Positions 46,783 through 57,854 of a stretch of DNA of 64,000 nucleotides are shown here, piece by piece; position 1 is the first letter of the stretch, and each line of letters begins with the position of its first letter. Below the pieces are notes generated by a model. It was given only the letters and a program-made list of their open reading frames with translations, made no database searches and was not told the origin of the DNA. The position numbers and the translations under genes are program-made. Location of the stretch: contig JAUZTG010000048.1 in the NCBI GenBank assembly GCA_030734395.1, positions 744,001 to 808,000 on the forward strand, in the 5' to 3' direction. The stretch is from Sarocladium kiliense (lineage: Eukaryota > Ascomycota > Sordariomycetes > Hypocreales > Sarocladiaceae).

Positions 46783-47490
46783 CTTGGGCGATCTGCTTCA
46801 ACGCAGCAAGTGTTAGGAAGTCGGACTGCGGTACTGTGGTCAAGTGGAAGTCGAAGCCGAGTCGCTGTAGGCTTGCAGTTCTGAACGTCGAAATGCGAAA
46901 TAGTGGACTTAGCCTTGGGTTTGTAGGCCATCGCGATGGCGCGGGGCGTGTAAACAGCTTCGACGCGTTGCCGCAGGAACAGTTGGTCACGTCACGTGAT
47001 ATTCCTCCCAGCTGCACCGCTATTGCATTTTGAAGAAGCACTTATTTAGCATGTCTTTCGCGAAATGCCTCCATTGCTTGGGACCGACAACTTCGAGAAA
47101 TTATTGTAATCAATGAAATTGTTACTTTCATGATCAACAAGCAGGGCGAGGCGCACACTATCTTCCATATCGGCCACATCTTGAAGACCCGCGAGGTCAA
47201 CACCTTGCGACTATCCGCTGCTGTGGAGGCGGCTGGTCACTACATTGCGCTGCGACAGGCAGATGAGCAGTCACAAGAAGCGAGAGGAATATTTCCACAG
47301 GGAGAAATGCTCGTAAAGGCGCCTTAGGGACATGCCTTCGATGCGTCCCGCCTTAGATTGAGATAGTAACATACGACTGCTTCCCACACCGCTTTGCAGT
47401 GTGCGGAAAGCTTGATCTTGCCGCAGACGCTGGTCATATTATCCTCCACTACGAGATGTTCAATGCACAGTATACCTGGTGATCTCAAAT
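46783..47490. other. Intergenic region, NUF2 promoter side
   Basis: Start of a gene-poor, AT-richer patch. The plus-strand frame 47130-47327 has no supporting features. Confidence 0.4.
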
Positions 47491-48262
47491 TCACCAGATT
47501 CTTCGGAGGTTCCTACTCACGATCTCCAAGATACAAATAGGATATAGTGTGCACACAATGATACCAAATCCGAGATCCCATTCCTGATCCAAGTTTGTAG
47601 GTTCCCACCCCGTATACTGTTGCAAGGCATCGTAGAATCGACGACAGGTCCTGGGTCCTTCGAGGATAATGTAGAGAAGCATTAATACATCCAAGAGTGG
47701 CTGGAGCCTATGCCTCTCAGCGATAAACCCGCCTTATCCTCTAAAAGATACAAGCGTCAGAAGGGAACTAACATTCAGAGCAGATAAGGGGTTCATATCT
47801 TGTCTGGATGTACTTTCGAGGTCATCGCGCCGGGGCTTTAGGTCTCTCATTATGGTGTGCGGGTGCGTATTGCGAGCTCTTGCGGAAGATAGCCTGCCTG
47901 CCCTTACAAAACAAAAGAGCAAGTGTGAATCGAAACAAGTAATACTATGATAGCTAAGCTGTGAAGAAATATAAGCTTACGGCCATTTCAGTTACCCAAA
48001 TCACCACAATGTGCGCAATCCGAAGAAGAGTCGTAATGGTATCTGCGCCAGAACACCCACGGCGTGAGCAGATCAGAAGCACAAGCAGGGACTGACGTCG
48101 AAGTGCGTAGGAGGGTGCTTGTTGGCCATGGTATCGTGCTGTTGGCTCTAGGACCACTATGCATATGTCTTGTGACAAAGTGTTCAGGCTTGGCAAGGCG
48201 GCTCGGCACTCCCGCACCAACGTAATGCAACGCTTCCCCAATCATTATGACTGCACCGCTGT
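47491..48262 (-). pseudogene. Membrane-protein gene or remnant, tandem copy A
   Basis: The clearest part is a last exon (about 47491-47730) reading PLLDVLMLLYIILEGPRTCR, then RFYDALQQYTGWEPTNLDQE, then WDLGFGIIVCTLYPICILEI, and ending RNLRRIW-stop: two hydrophobic segments separated by a polar loop. Upstream, a segment around 47957-48120 reads DTITTLLRIAHIVVIWVTEMA before a GTAAGC donor. An ATG at 48244 opens a further frame. The exons cannot all be joined in frame with normal splice sites, so the copy may be damaged or my exon model wrong. Copy B lies about 1.05 kb upstream on the same strand. Family not recognised. Confidence 0.4.
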
Positions 48263-48552
48263 TGGGAGGAGGTCAAGCCTAGTCGGCGGTTTGTTTCTTG
48301 TCATGTCAAGTAGCGAAGTCTAATCTTCATCGAAGCTGACATGAATGAAGACGCTTTGCCTTCCTGGGTGATACCAGCGACGATACCCTAATTCTGTTCA
48401 CCAGGGCTAGCCCCCGCAATGCTGTGAATCAAGACATGCAGGGCAGACGGCGGCTATCAAGAAGGCCGCAGAATGTACAAGAAGATCTCTTAAGAGGGAT
48501 GATCAATCTTGGGCGTCTCTGTAGTAGGATACCCTAGAAACACAGCTGGCCT

Positions 48553-49300
48553 CATCTGAGATCCGCAAGGTTCCTCCTGACAATAACGAAGAGAGTGAGG
48601 GGATATAGAGTGGTAGCAATAAGCCCCAGACAAAGGTCCCATCTTTGATCAAAGCTCGAGTTTTCTCAGCCTTGGTACGCTTTTAGGGTGTTGTAAAAGC
48701 GGTGGCAGAGCCGAGGGATTTCGATGACAAGGCCTATGAACACCAAAACATCAAACAATGGTCTTGTTCTGTCCCTGTCTCTTCCACCTCGAACTTCCTG
48801 GTCTGAAGTGTACTATAAGCATAAGCGGAAGGAGAAAACATGATGGAGGCAGACGCTGATACCTTCTCTGCGGGCCGAGTCGCACCCTTCAAGTTGCGTG
48901 GCTTGCTTCCTCATCTTGAGGCTTTATCGTATCGCTAAGCCTGACTAAAAGAACATTAGCGGTGCGAATTCTTGTGAAGGCTCAGAGTAGAGTACGATTA
49001 TGGAACCCAGGAAAGATAAAGTGCCATGGACCAACACAGTGTTCAAGACAAGAAAGTACTCACCTTTGTCATTCGAGTCGTGCAAGGCTGTTCGACATAC
49101 AGGGTTGTTCAGGCTCGTCTGCCAGAGAATCAAGTAGTTAACATCAAAGCTCACAGAGCAGTGGCTGACGTCCATGTGCGTAGAATATCTCAGGTTGGCT
49201 GTAGGACCAACAGCTCTTTATCTTCACGAAGGGGCGTTTGGGGTTGGCAAAGACGGCTCGGCGCTTCCACAGCCCCGCATGCAACCTTTTGCCGAAATCC
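48553..49300 (-). pseudogene. Degenerate tandem copy B of the membrane-protein gene
   Basis: Homologous to copy A block by block. The last exon reads PLFDVLVFIGLVIEIPRLCH, RFYNTLKAYQG, then an in-frame TGA where copy A has Trp, then SSFDQRWDLCLGLIATTLYP and RNLADLR-stop; roughly 32 of 68 aligned residues match copy A. The 5' blocks also align at DNA level (for example TACGCACATGGACGTCAG against TACGCACTTCGACGTCAG). The 5'-to-3' block distance is about 730 bp in both copies. The stop and the lack of a continuous frame point to a pseudogene. Confidence 0.5.
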
Positions 49301-49786
49301 TACAGCGAAGCTTTGGAAGCTTGTTGGCCCGAGATATATCCACAAGGCTTCATTGAGCAGCGCCGACAACTACCACACAAGCTGGAATGGGCTTGGCTTC
49401 TCGACTGCGCCGTCGAAGATGACTAACTTCCATGTATCACATTCCTGATCTGCTAGAGCGCCAGCCAACGCGTCCACCAAAGATCATCACGTCACAGTAT
49501 TGGTATACTTCATATGTTACAAAAGGGTGACTTGATGTTTGGGGCATCTTCAATTGCACCTCAATTGCAAAGCATGTTTGTGGCGATGTTGCGGCATGCT
49601 TCCACTGAATAGGCAACATGTATGCAGATGCCTGTATTGTGTAGTGATGTAGGGTCAAGGCAAGAAGGAATCAAACGACAGAAGAGTGAACAATCTCAAT
49701 ATTTAAGGGCTTGGGGCGAGTGCCGTTTTCAAACGTTGAGGCATCATTCTAATTCCAAACACTTTTCTATAGTTATCACCTATATC
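49301..49786. other. Intergenic, AT-rich
   Basis: No gene supported. A TATA-like atatttaag occurs near 49698-49706. Confidence 0.35.
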
Positions 49787-51157
49787 ATGAGATTGTATCA
49801 TTTCATTCATGCCATCTGGGCCCTCGGTGCTCCAAGCTCTCCTCCTACAAGACCCGACAGGGCCCCACGATTCACTCCGCGTGAGGACGCCGAGTTGTGG
49901 CACCTACCTGCCGAAGATTGATCGGAGTTCATGGAGGCTCCCCCAGTAGAAGATTCTGATGCCGTGGCCCGTCGTATATCTTCTCGAAGATAACAGCGGG
50001 ATAACCCAGCCATGGGCAGGAACGAGCAGCACACGTGGAATGAAGACAACAATAAACCCAGAGGCGGGCGTGATGCTGCTTTCCAAGCTGAAGAAAGTAT
50101 GAAATTCCTATAGCTTACTTGCAGTCCTACTTCTTCCCACTAATAGCTTGGCTATGGGACAGGCAAAGCTGACATTGCGACTCGTTAGGGCAATATTAGA
50201 TGGGAAGACCACATTGTAACTGCTGCTGTGTTCACGTCCACAACAGTCCACGTTGAAACCTTTCACGACATCGTGAAGTCCTGCAAAGAGTGGTCAGATG
50301 GCGAGAGTGACTCTAGAAATGATTGCCTTTTCGGGGAAATTACAAGCTTGGTCAAGTATGCTGCCGCAGGAGTCAAGACTCGTAAAGCCTGGGTCATTCT
50401 GGACCAAAGACTGGCCGAGAATGGCTGGACTACTCCATAGCTTGCGGGCGGCCGAGCACCCATACACCCAGGGACCATTGGTAAACGAGACGAAATCATT
50501 CACGTGGAAGACTTGCTGTCGAGTGCGAGGGGTTCTGAGGTCCGACACGTTGGCCATTGGAAGGATCCTCATGATCAACACCGTCCTCGAAGCAACAAAG
50601 AATACGCGAATGCCTATCATTCTGTTTTTGCTCTAGATGTATCTGGTGTGCACATGCATATGGCACACGTTGGCCACACTCACAATGCGAGCCGGATTCT
50701 TCTCAGCGACGGTCCTGGGCCAGAGGCCAAACTCAACAGGCGCCGGCTGCATCGCGGGAATGGCCAGAGGTACAACGACCAGTACTTCGACAGTGGCGGG
50801 CTTGTGATGCTCAGTCTGACTGACCCGTACGAGCAAACCCGACCCGAAATGTTCTTTGATCCTGAAAACCCTTCGCAGTATAACTTCATGTTCGATACGA
50901 TCAAATGTTACATGACTGATAGCTGGCCAATAAACACAATAAACGGGCTCCTGGTTCAGGAAACGGCTCTAATGGATGCTCCTGGCATTGACTTCCAGAT
51001 GTACAACTACCTCGACGACGCCAATCTTTGTGCTGGAACGATTCTGCCTTTTGAGGATGAGAATGCGTACATGGAAGATTTGAAGATTGAACAGGGTCTG
51101 AGGGTCAATCCGAAGTGTGCGAAGAGACGGTGTGCACCGCACAAGCGATCACAGTGA
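49787..51157 (+). pseudogene. Broken coding stretch, possible secreted protein remnant
   Basis: A single reading frame is protein-like over most of 1.37 kb but is cut by stops at 49919, 49991, 50111, 50186 and 50438. The longest open part (50441-51157) contains AYHSVFALDVSGVHMHMAHV, FDSGGLVMLSLTDPYEQTRP and ETALMDAPGIDFQMYNYLDD. The ATG at 49787 opens a hydrophobic, signal-like start. Some stops could be removed by splicing (a TTAG acceptor before 50189; a weak 48-nt intron ending at 50440), but I could not build a complete model, and the stops at 49919 and 49991 remain. It is either a decayed gene or a multi-exon gene starting inside. No family recognised. Confidence 0.4.
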
Positions 51158-51755
51158 GCAGCTAATAAGAGGAATATGCGTTTGCGAAGGCGGGTCACTT
51201 CTGATCTATTTTCCTTTTTGCAAGATCGTTCTTATCTAGCTTCTCCTTACGTCTGCGAATTTTGAACATCCGGGTTCATCATATCGAGTCGATCATTTTA
51301 TCTTCAAGTTAACAGTCGTTTGACCAAGGTACAGGTCATTCCGAGGAACTCGAGGTATGTAAGGGACGACTGCTTCATTGTTATCAATCGATTATTCTTG
51401 AGCGATAATTAGAAGCGATTCCCGTTGATCGAAAACTCTTGAAAGAGAAGATGAAGCCCTTCAGCAACTTCTTAATGACATCCCATCCAGTAGCGCCTGT
51501 GGTGAAGCTGCAAGTTCCACATCAGATCCAGTTGATCCGTTCGCTGCCAATATCCCGATCTGGACACTGCCCGCCATCCAATCACGCTAGAGGCGTTTGT
51601 CGTCCTTTAGCTTTCTTGACCGAGGCGCGCCCTCCCGTTGACACAACACACGAGGCTTCAAAACTGTCTTTAAATAGTTGCGATCCAAATTGGATGCTCT
51701 GCTCTCTGTTGATGGTCTGAGTAATAGACAAAAACCACACTCATCACGCTTAATC
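51158..51755. other. Intergenic region before the PaiB-like gene
   Basis: No supported feature. Confidence 0.4.
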
Positions 51756-52514
51756 ATGTACATCAGAGCCGTACACGCGGAGGCAGACCTGGCGGTGTTG
51801 CGAGCCCTGATTCGTGATAACCCGCTGGGGATGCTCACCACGGCTATCCGCTCACCAACATACCCGTTCCTCCAAACCAGTCACATTCCTTTTGTTCTCG
51901 ACGACGATAATGGAACTGGTAACAAAACGCAAGGTCGACTGCGAGGTCATCTCGCCCGGCAGAATCCACACAGCAAGGCAATGATTGAGACCTTGACAAA
52001 CAAACCGACTGAAGGCAACATGCTAGAAGAAGAAGTTCTGGTCATCTTCAATGCGCCGGCGCATCACTATATCACACCAAAATTTTACACCAAGACCAAA
52101 CCTGAGACAGGCAAGGTGGTGCCTACATGGAACTACGCCGCTGCTCAGGTGTATGGTAAAGCCAAGATCTACTTCGATTCCAAGTCGGAGGAAACGTCGT
52201 CATTTCTCGGGCAGCAGATTCGAGACCTATCTCACCATAACGAAACTCACGTCATGGGCTACACGGGCGAGGCGGGGCGACCTAGCGAGTGGAAGGTATC
52301 GGACGCACCAGAGCGATACATCGACCTGCTTCAGAAAGCAATCGTAGGCATCGAAATCACGATCGATCGTTTGGAGGGCAAGTTCAAGATGAGCCAGGAG
52401 ATGGGTGAGGAAGATCGTCAAGGTGTAGCCGATGGACTGGGGAACTTGAGTACGGATGCGGCGCAATGGGTTTCGAAAACTGTCCAGGCACGAGGTGCTG
52501 AGCGAGACACTTGA
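51756..52514 (+). CDS. PaiB-type FMN-binding split-barrel protein
   Basis: Intronless, 252 aa from the ATG in MYIRAVHAE; the frame is open upstream but has no earlier ATG. The sequence follows the PaiB/FMN_bind_2 pattern: an N-terminal helix, LIRDNPLGMLTTAI, SHIPFVLDDD, GRLRGHLARQNPHSK, LVIFNAPAHHYITPKFY, VVPTWNYAAAQVYGKAKIY, and a C-terminal helix IVGIEITIDRLEGKFKMSQ. The family is bacterial in origin (B. subtilis PaiB) and widespread in ascomycetes; its fungal role is not defined, and FMN or haem binding is presumed. It lies just upstream of the catabolic cluster in the same orientation as the amidohydrolase. Confidence 0.88.
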   Translation: MYIRAVHAEADLAVLRALIRDNPLGMLTTAIRSPTYPFLQTSHIPFVLDDDNGTGNKTQGRLRGHLARQNPHSKAMIETLTNKPTEGNMLEEEVLVIFNAPAHHYITPKFYTKTKPETGKVVPTWNYAAAQVYGKAKIYFDSKSEETSSFLGQQIRDLSHHNETHVMGYTGEAGRPSEWKVSDAPERYIDLLQKAIVGIEITIDRLEGKFKMSQEMGEEDRQGVADGLGNLSTDAAQWVSKTVQARGAERDT

Positions 52515-52952
52515 TGGCATGCTATAAAAATATTGCCCTCGTGTTCCCTTGAAGTTCCTTGTGAAAATCACTTATATGGCGGAAGACGCCTCTCACGACC
52601 CTGGCAGTCTTTGCGACTGAGGTTATCCCCACCCGTCACCTATACGCCTCTGCTTTGACACCTAGACAGAACGCGCATGCCACTAGGCGACAAAGATATC
52701 CCCGTTACCTTCGTGTATTGCACATTAAATCAAGCTTATTCAGTGTGGCTTTCATTCGACAGGCAGTGTTGGTGGCGGCGCGCCTGACTGTGTCGTGGTC
52801 GGGCCGAACATAGGCCATCAACACCGAACGCCACAGCGCTACCCCATCACAACATGCTGATCTTCAGCGAGGCTATTTCACGAGGCTGTGTCAGTCAAGG
52901 ATGAATGTTGATCGTTGCATGAGAGCAAACAGCATCGGAGTCTCGCGCAATT
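52515..52952. other. Intergenic promoter region of the amidohydrolase
   Basis: 438 bp, containing the CGG-N1-CCG palindrome at 52800-52806. Otherwise unremarkable. Confidence 0.45.
52800..52806. promoter_or_regulatory. CGG-N1-CCG palindrome upstream of the amidohydrolase
   Basis: The core cggGccg sits in ggtcggGccgaac, 147 bp before the ATG at 52953. Zinc-cluster dimers bind paired CGG triplets; the same N1 spacing recurs in the other two promoter regions of this cluster. Confidence 0.35.
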
Positions 52953-54401
52953 ATGGAGAACTCGTCGAACTACATCCTCATTCAAGATGCCACCATCATC
53001 AGCGACGGGGCCTCCACTATCCTACAAGGCCACGACATCCTCATTCAGAATGATCGGATCATAGCTGTTGGGAAAGACCTGACAACACCCAAGGTTGCAA
53101 ATCTTACGAAAATCACCGCCAATGGTGATATCGCAATACCCGGCTTCGTTGATGGGCATCACCACATGTGGCAGCAGTTACCCAAGGGAATAGCGACAGA
53201 TTGGACGCTGTTCGACTATATGGCCAACATGTGCAACATGTACGGAAGCATCTTTACTCCAGATGATGTCTATCTCGCGACCTACGCAGCTGCTCTGAGC
53301 CTGCTAGACAATGGCGTAACCACCGTTCTCGAGCACTGTCATATCATCAACTCCCCAGCACACGCGGATGCCGCCATTCGAGGCCTCAAAGACGCAGGCA
53401 TACGCGGAACCTTCTGCTACGGATTCCACGAGAACCCTGCTATGCCGGGCCACTCAGCTCATGGCACGCATGCAGAAAGCTTCACTCAGGAGTCTAGAGT
53501 TGCGGACGCCGCGCGGGTTCGGGAGCAGCACTTCGATTCCAATGATCCCGCGGAAGAGCTCTTGACCTTTGGAATTGCTCTGGATGAACCAGAGTTCTTA
53601 CCTGTCGAGGAAATAAAGGAGGCGATCCGCCTGAGTAGGGAGCTTGGTGCACGGCTTATCACCATGCATGTGGCCATGGGCTTTTGCGACGCCACACACC
53701 GACATATTGTCCAAGAACTATCGGATGCTAATCTCTTGGGACCTGACCTTGTACTCAGTCACGGAACTTCCTTGACAGATACAGAGCTCAGGGCCATCAA
53801 AGCCTCAGGGGCAGGCATTGTGGGAACCCCGGATACCGAGGTGCAGATGGGAATGAGACTTCCAGTTGTCTTTCGTGCCCGGGATGCGGGCTGCCATACA
53901 TGTTTGGGGATTGACATTACCTCCAATCAAAGCAACAACCTCATTGCGCAGATGAGACTGGCATTGCGGGTCCAGCGCGCTGTCCAGAACGAACAAGCCG
54001 GCCATCTCCTCCAAATCGCCAGGAAGACAACGGAGGTCCTTCGCATGGGTACATTAGGCGGTGCCGAGGTCCTTTAACTCGACCATCAAATTGGCACACT
54101 GGAAGTGGGAAAGAAGGCGGACATCGTTTTGATCTCTCGCGATGACTTTGAACTCCTTCCTATCACAGACGCTGCTGGTTCAGTTGTCTATCACACGTCG
54201 CCAAGCAACATACATACCGTGATCGTCGACGGCAAGCTTAAGAAAGCGAATGGAAGACTCGTTGACGATGTATCAGGAATCAAGGAGAAATTGAGATGTC
54301 GGGGTGCTGAGATGGTGGCCCAGACTGGTGGACAGAACTTGTCAGCCCGAGGAAAGTGGCTTCAGCTTGTGCAGGGAACTGGAATTGGTTGTACTTATTA
54401 G
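52953..54401 (+). pseudogene. Amidohydrolase (TRZ/ATZ-like) interrupted by one in-frame stop
   Basis: One frame of 482 sense codons plus terminator, broken only by TAA at 54075-54077; there is no frameshift and no splice pair around it. The part before the stop (374 aa) has the amidohydrolase TIM barrel: metal site GFVDGHHHMW, the barrel His in ITMHVAMGF and LSHGTSL, and Asp in CLGIDITSN. The part after the stop continues as LDHQIGTLEVGKKADIVLIS and VYHTSPSNIHTVIVDGKLKK, the closing beta-sandwich every family member needs. The family deaminates or dechlorinates N-heterocycles. Either a young nonsense allele, read-through, or a base-call error. It lies at the left end of the catabolic cluster. 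Confidence 0.8.
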
Positions 54402-54486
54402 GCCCTATGGCTATGTTCATGTCTCGAGAAAGAGTCTGCTGTAAATAATGCAATATACCTTACCCATGGCATACTCAAGCGCACAC

Positions 54487-56771
54487 TCATGACTCTAACC
54501 CTATCCCAGTGAGTGTCATGAAGTCAATATCCCAGGCATCGCCAAAGGGCAGATGCAAAATATCCTCGTAGTTGAAGCCAATCTCATTCGTCCCATTGAC
54601 CTCCTGGAGGGTCGTCGGTATGTGAGGCTCGTTCCAGGTAACACCCTCTTCTGCGTAGTCTGTCGTTATTTGAGTTTCATCTTCCACGTATGTCATTTGT
54701 ACGGCTTCTTCCCCGTGCAGCGGGGTGTTAGCCCCAGTTAAGGACATAGTCAGAGCGCCAGCTGTTTCTTCTGATCTTTGAATAGAATCAGACAGCTCAG
54801 GACAGCTCTTGACATTTTGACGTAGCCTCTGAGTCTACGTTCAAAGGTCAGCATGATATAATTTGTGCGGATATGTGGGTGTCGCCGTACCATGGGACGA
54901 AGAGTAGCCCAATATGTTTGCAGTACCTCTAAGAGGCTTAGAGTCTCGGATATGATAGTCAAAACCTCAAAAAGGCCATTTCTTGACGCATCATCAGCTG
55001 GCTGTGTTCTGCTGACCGAGGACTTCGCGGCGTTTAGAAGGGTAGAGGCCGAGACAAAGGACGAGAAGCCCGTCAATGGGCTAATCGTCGAGATGTCTCC
55101 AGATTTTGACAGGTAGTCCCGGACCAGCTGAGATTGTGCCACAGCATGAGTGATGATGACTTGTGCTCTGGCCGGCGCATCGTCTTTGGGGCTGCTCTCC
55201 GGCTGGGGACGACCAGAGAAGATTGACACTTGAGGACACAGTAGGGTCATTCGACACAAATGATAGAGTGAATGTAGGCCAAGTAAGCGGCTGTCGTTGG
55301 GTTCAGCAGCATTGGTATCCATCTTTGGAAACCTTGTCGATATGTATAGCTGATGTACCATCGTTGACAGGTGTTCGAGATCCGACGCATTGGGCGAGGA
55401 ATGGCTTTCCCTCAACAGGATCTGTGCTGTTGCCCTGGTGTTTTAAGTACAATTGTCTTTTTAAGTTAACAATGGAAGTAAAGCTTACCAGATACCCATC
55501 AGCTTCATCATCTCACCCATTATACTGCAGGGTGCGCCAGCCAGCCCACCTCGAGGTGTTCCCCGGATGTGACAGTTCCAATGTTTGTCCATGAACTCCC
55601 TTTCGAAGGGTCCTCCTGGAGCTTCAGGGAGCGGTATCCCGCTCACTTCATGCCACGAGTTCTTCGCATGTGCTTCTGGAATCGCCGCAACGCATAGCAT
55701 GGCCCAGCATGCCCAGAACACCCGCCGCTTCTCTTCAGTCTCAGTCGACTGTGGAACGTGCTCTCCCGAAATAGCTATACCAGAGAAGCTCGAACAACAC
55801 GTGTACGCCAGAGCTTCGAATTGTCCAAGTCAGTCGACTGGAACTATGCGTTACTAGGATAATAAACTTACTGCAGTATATCTTGGGCCGCAGCGCATCA
55901 TCTCTAGCGAATGAGTATAGTCCCAGACATGAAAGCGTCTGGACAACTTGAATAGATGGAGAAACCACTTGTGGTAGGACTTGCGCGGCGGCTGCGGCGG
56001 CCCAGGATTTCCCCGACGCAGCATACCTTTGCAGCAATGAAAGTTCCGATGGAATCTCTGACCTCCTTCGAGAGCCATCTGCAGGTTGTGAGGGGTCTGC
56101 TACTTTCGGCTCTTCGAGAAATCTGTATCATCGTCAGTATCCTCGCGTAGTCTGCCCCAAGCCAGCGAATGTTTACATAGTGGCCAAGGCAAAGATCGCC
56201 TGTAATAGATATGGAGCTACGGCATTGCTCAAGTAGGATTGGAATAATGCAGACTTTCTGAACAGTAGTTCAGCATTGTATATGCGGTCAAAGTAGATCT
56301 CGAGCAAGGCTAAGCCGATCGCCCTGGGCGGCAGGTTATCAGCCTCGACAAGATCATCTGAGCAAACACGCTCATGGCTTGTTTGAGATGAACGAGGACC
56401 CGTAGCTGTAAGCTCCTCTGGTGATAAGTCAGGGGGGCCTTGCATCGGGCCATGTTCGGATTGGGGAGTGTTTCGCAGATATGCTGGTGCGGCCTCCCCG
56501 GCTGAAGCTTGAGCTGATTCCTTTCGAGACCTTGCAAGTCTGAGCTTGCGTTGAGCTGCAAGTTCTCTGCGGTTTGCCGGCTCCGGATAGCTGCAGGTCT
56601 TATTGAGGCGACTACATCGCGCGCAGATTGGACGTTCCTTGCCACAACGCAACTGTTTCACTGTCAGCGAGCGCGCACAGTAGCTAGTTTGAAGCCCCAG
56701 CCAGGACAGACAGGCCTCAATCGTACCTTGTGTCCGCGGCACCTTTGGCAGGCCGTGTCCGGGTTCGCCAT
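54487..56771 (-). CDS. Zn2Cys6 transcription factor of the catabolic cluster
   Basis: Six minus-strand exons: 56727-56771, 56177-56652, 55872-56122, 55489-55813, 54891-55434 and 54487-54834, all in frame, 662 aa. The zinc cluster is split by intron 1 (CQRCRGHK | LRCGKERPICARCSRLNKTC; cysteines at 8, 11, 18, 25, 28, 35). A middle homology region follows: LLEIYFDRIYNAELLF, SWAAAAAAQVLPQVV, GLYSFARDDALRP and EEKRRVFWACWAM. The intron at 55814-55871 uses an AAG acceptor behind a CTGAC branch site; nearer CAG/TAG sites give stops. The C terminus is acidic and may activate transcription. Position between amidohydrolase, cupin and FAH genes suggests it is the pathway regulator. Confidence 0.88.
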
Positions 56772-56772
56772 T

Positions 56773-56779
56773 CGGTCCG
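56773..56779. promoter_or_regulatory. CGG-N1-CCG palindrome, site 1 of the regulator/cupin promoter
   Basis: The core cggTccg sits in ttcggTccgg directly upstream of the regulator's ATG (minus strand). It shares ttcggTccg with the site at 59648. Confidence 0.3.
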
Positions 56780-56834
56780 GCTGCTCACATTCAGATATGA
56801 TGTGGCAGGGAGAGAATGAGAGACGAGGGGGGTG

Positions 56835-56847
56835 GGTCGGCCCGACC
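56835..56847. promoter_or_regulatory. 13-bp inverted repeat containing CGG-N1-CCG
   Basis: ggtcggCccgacc is a perfect inverted repeat around one central base, 64 bp before the regulator's ATG. Extended half-site GGTCGG also starts the amidohydrolase site at 52797. Candidate binding site for the cluster regulator (autoregulation). Confidence 0.4.
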
Positions 56848-57178
56848 TTCTTATACGTACGGCAGCTTCATCCTCGGCACCCCACGAGGAAGGCCACAAA
56901 TGCGGCTTGGGGGTCATTCTTGGAGACCGAACTGGACTTTGTCTCCTCAGAATCTTTCTTCTGGGGGTTTAAAGCAGCCTGTATTATTGCTTTGTTTGTT
57001 TCATAAATATTCCCCAAGATAGAAGACTCGTGGATGTGAGCGCCCATCACCCTTGCGTTTACATGACACCAGCAGCGCCTGCATTTGCGAACCACATCGA
57101 CTTCGCCTCTCCCAATAAAAAGCATATCGAGTGCAAATTTGTCAAGTGTCTCGGCGCGGCTTCCTGTCTTCGTCTATT

Positions 57179-57778
57179 ATGCCTTCCCAAACTTTTACCG
57201 AGACACCAGCCTCCGAATACACGGAGCCAAACGGTCTCCCCCAAAACCATCGGCACATCACCACTCATGATGAAAATGGGAAGGCCATCTATTCGAAAGA
57301 GTTATCGACAAGTCTCAAGTTCTGGAAAATTGGCACTACCGATGGACAGTCCGCTCGCTTCGAGCTCGGCTACAGCACAAGCGGCCTCCCTGTACAGTTG
57401 AACCACGACGAAGACCTCTCATCATTCAAGGACGCATACGAAAAGAAGCAAGAATCGGGGCTTGTTAAGCACGGAGGGACTATTCTGCGGTTTTGCGACA
57501 TACCTCCCAAGGGCATCTCACCCATGCACCGGACCAACAGCCTCGATTATGGAATCCTGGTATGCGGATCGCTGGAATGTTTGTTGGACTCTGGGGAGTC
57601 CAGGACCATCTATCCCGGAGACGTTATCGTTCAGAGAGGCACAAATCACCAGTGGAAGAACAACACGGAGAAATGGGCTCGGATCGTCTTTCTCTTGTTC
57701 GACGCAACTACCTTAGATGTGAACGGTGTCCCTCTGGAAGAGGACATGGGGGGCATGCTCGTGCCGCAGTCTCATTAG
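57179..57778 (+). CDS. Cupin-domain protein
   Basis: Intronless, 199 aa from the ATG in MPSQTFTE. The C-terminal half is a single cupin_2 beta-barrel: FCDIPPKGISPMHRTNSLDYGILVCGSLE (motif 1, with a metal-type His/Asp pattern) and GDVIVQRGTNHQWKNNTEKWARIVFLL (motif 2, H). Such small cupins stand next to aromatic or amide catabolic genes and may be dioxygenases, isomerases or decarboxylases. The neighbouring FAH-type hydrolase is convergent. The exact reaction is not deducible. Confidence 0.87.
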   Translation: MPSQTFTETPASEYTEPNGLPQNHRHITTHDENGKAIYSKELSTSLKFWKIGTTDGQSARFELGYSTSGLPVQLNHDEDLSSFKDAYEKKQESGLVKHGGTILRFCDIPPKGISPMHRTNSLDYGILVCGSLECLLDSGESRTIYPGDVIVQRGTNHQWKNNTEKWARIVFLLFDATTLDVNGVPLEEDMGGMLVPQSH

Positions 57779-57854
57779 AATCGTCAGTGAACCTTTAAAC
57801 ACGAGTCGAGATTCAGAGTTGGAGATAGTTATTTAAATAGAAATATACATGTAT

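Larger units (their letters stand above)
56772..57178. other. Divergent promoter, Zn2Cys6 regulator / cupin gene
   Basis: 407 bp with two CGG-N1-CCG palindromes near the regulator's start codon. No gene. Confidence 0.45.

Noticed and set aside
47130..47327. 65-codon plus-strand frame after NUF2
   Set aside because: Too short, no start context, no homologous feature recognised.
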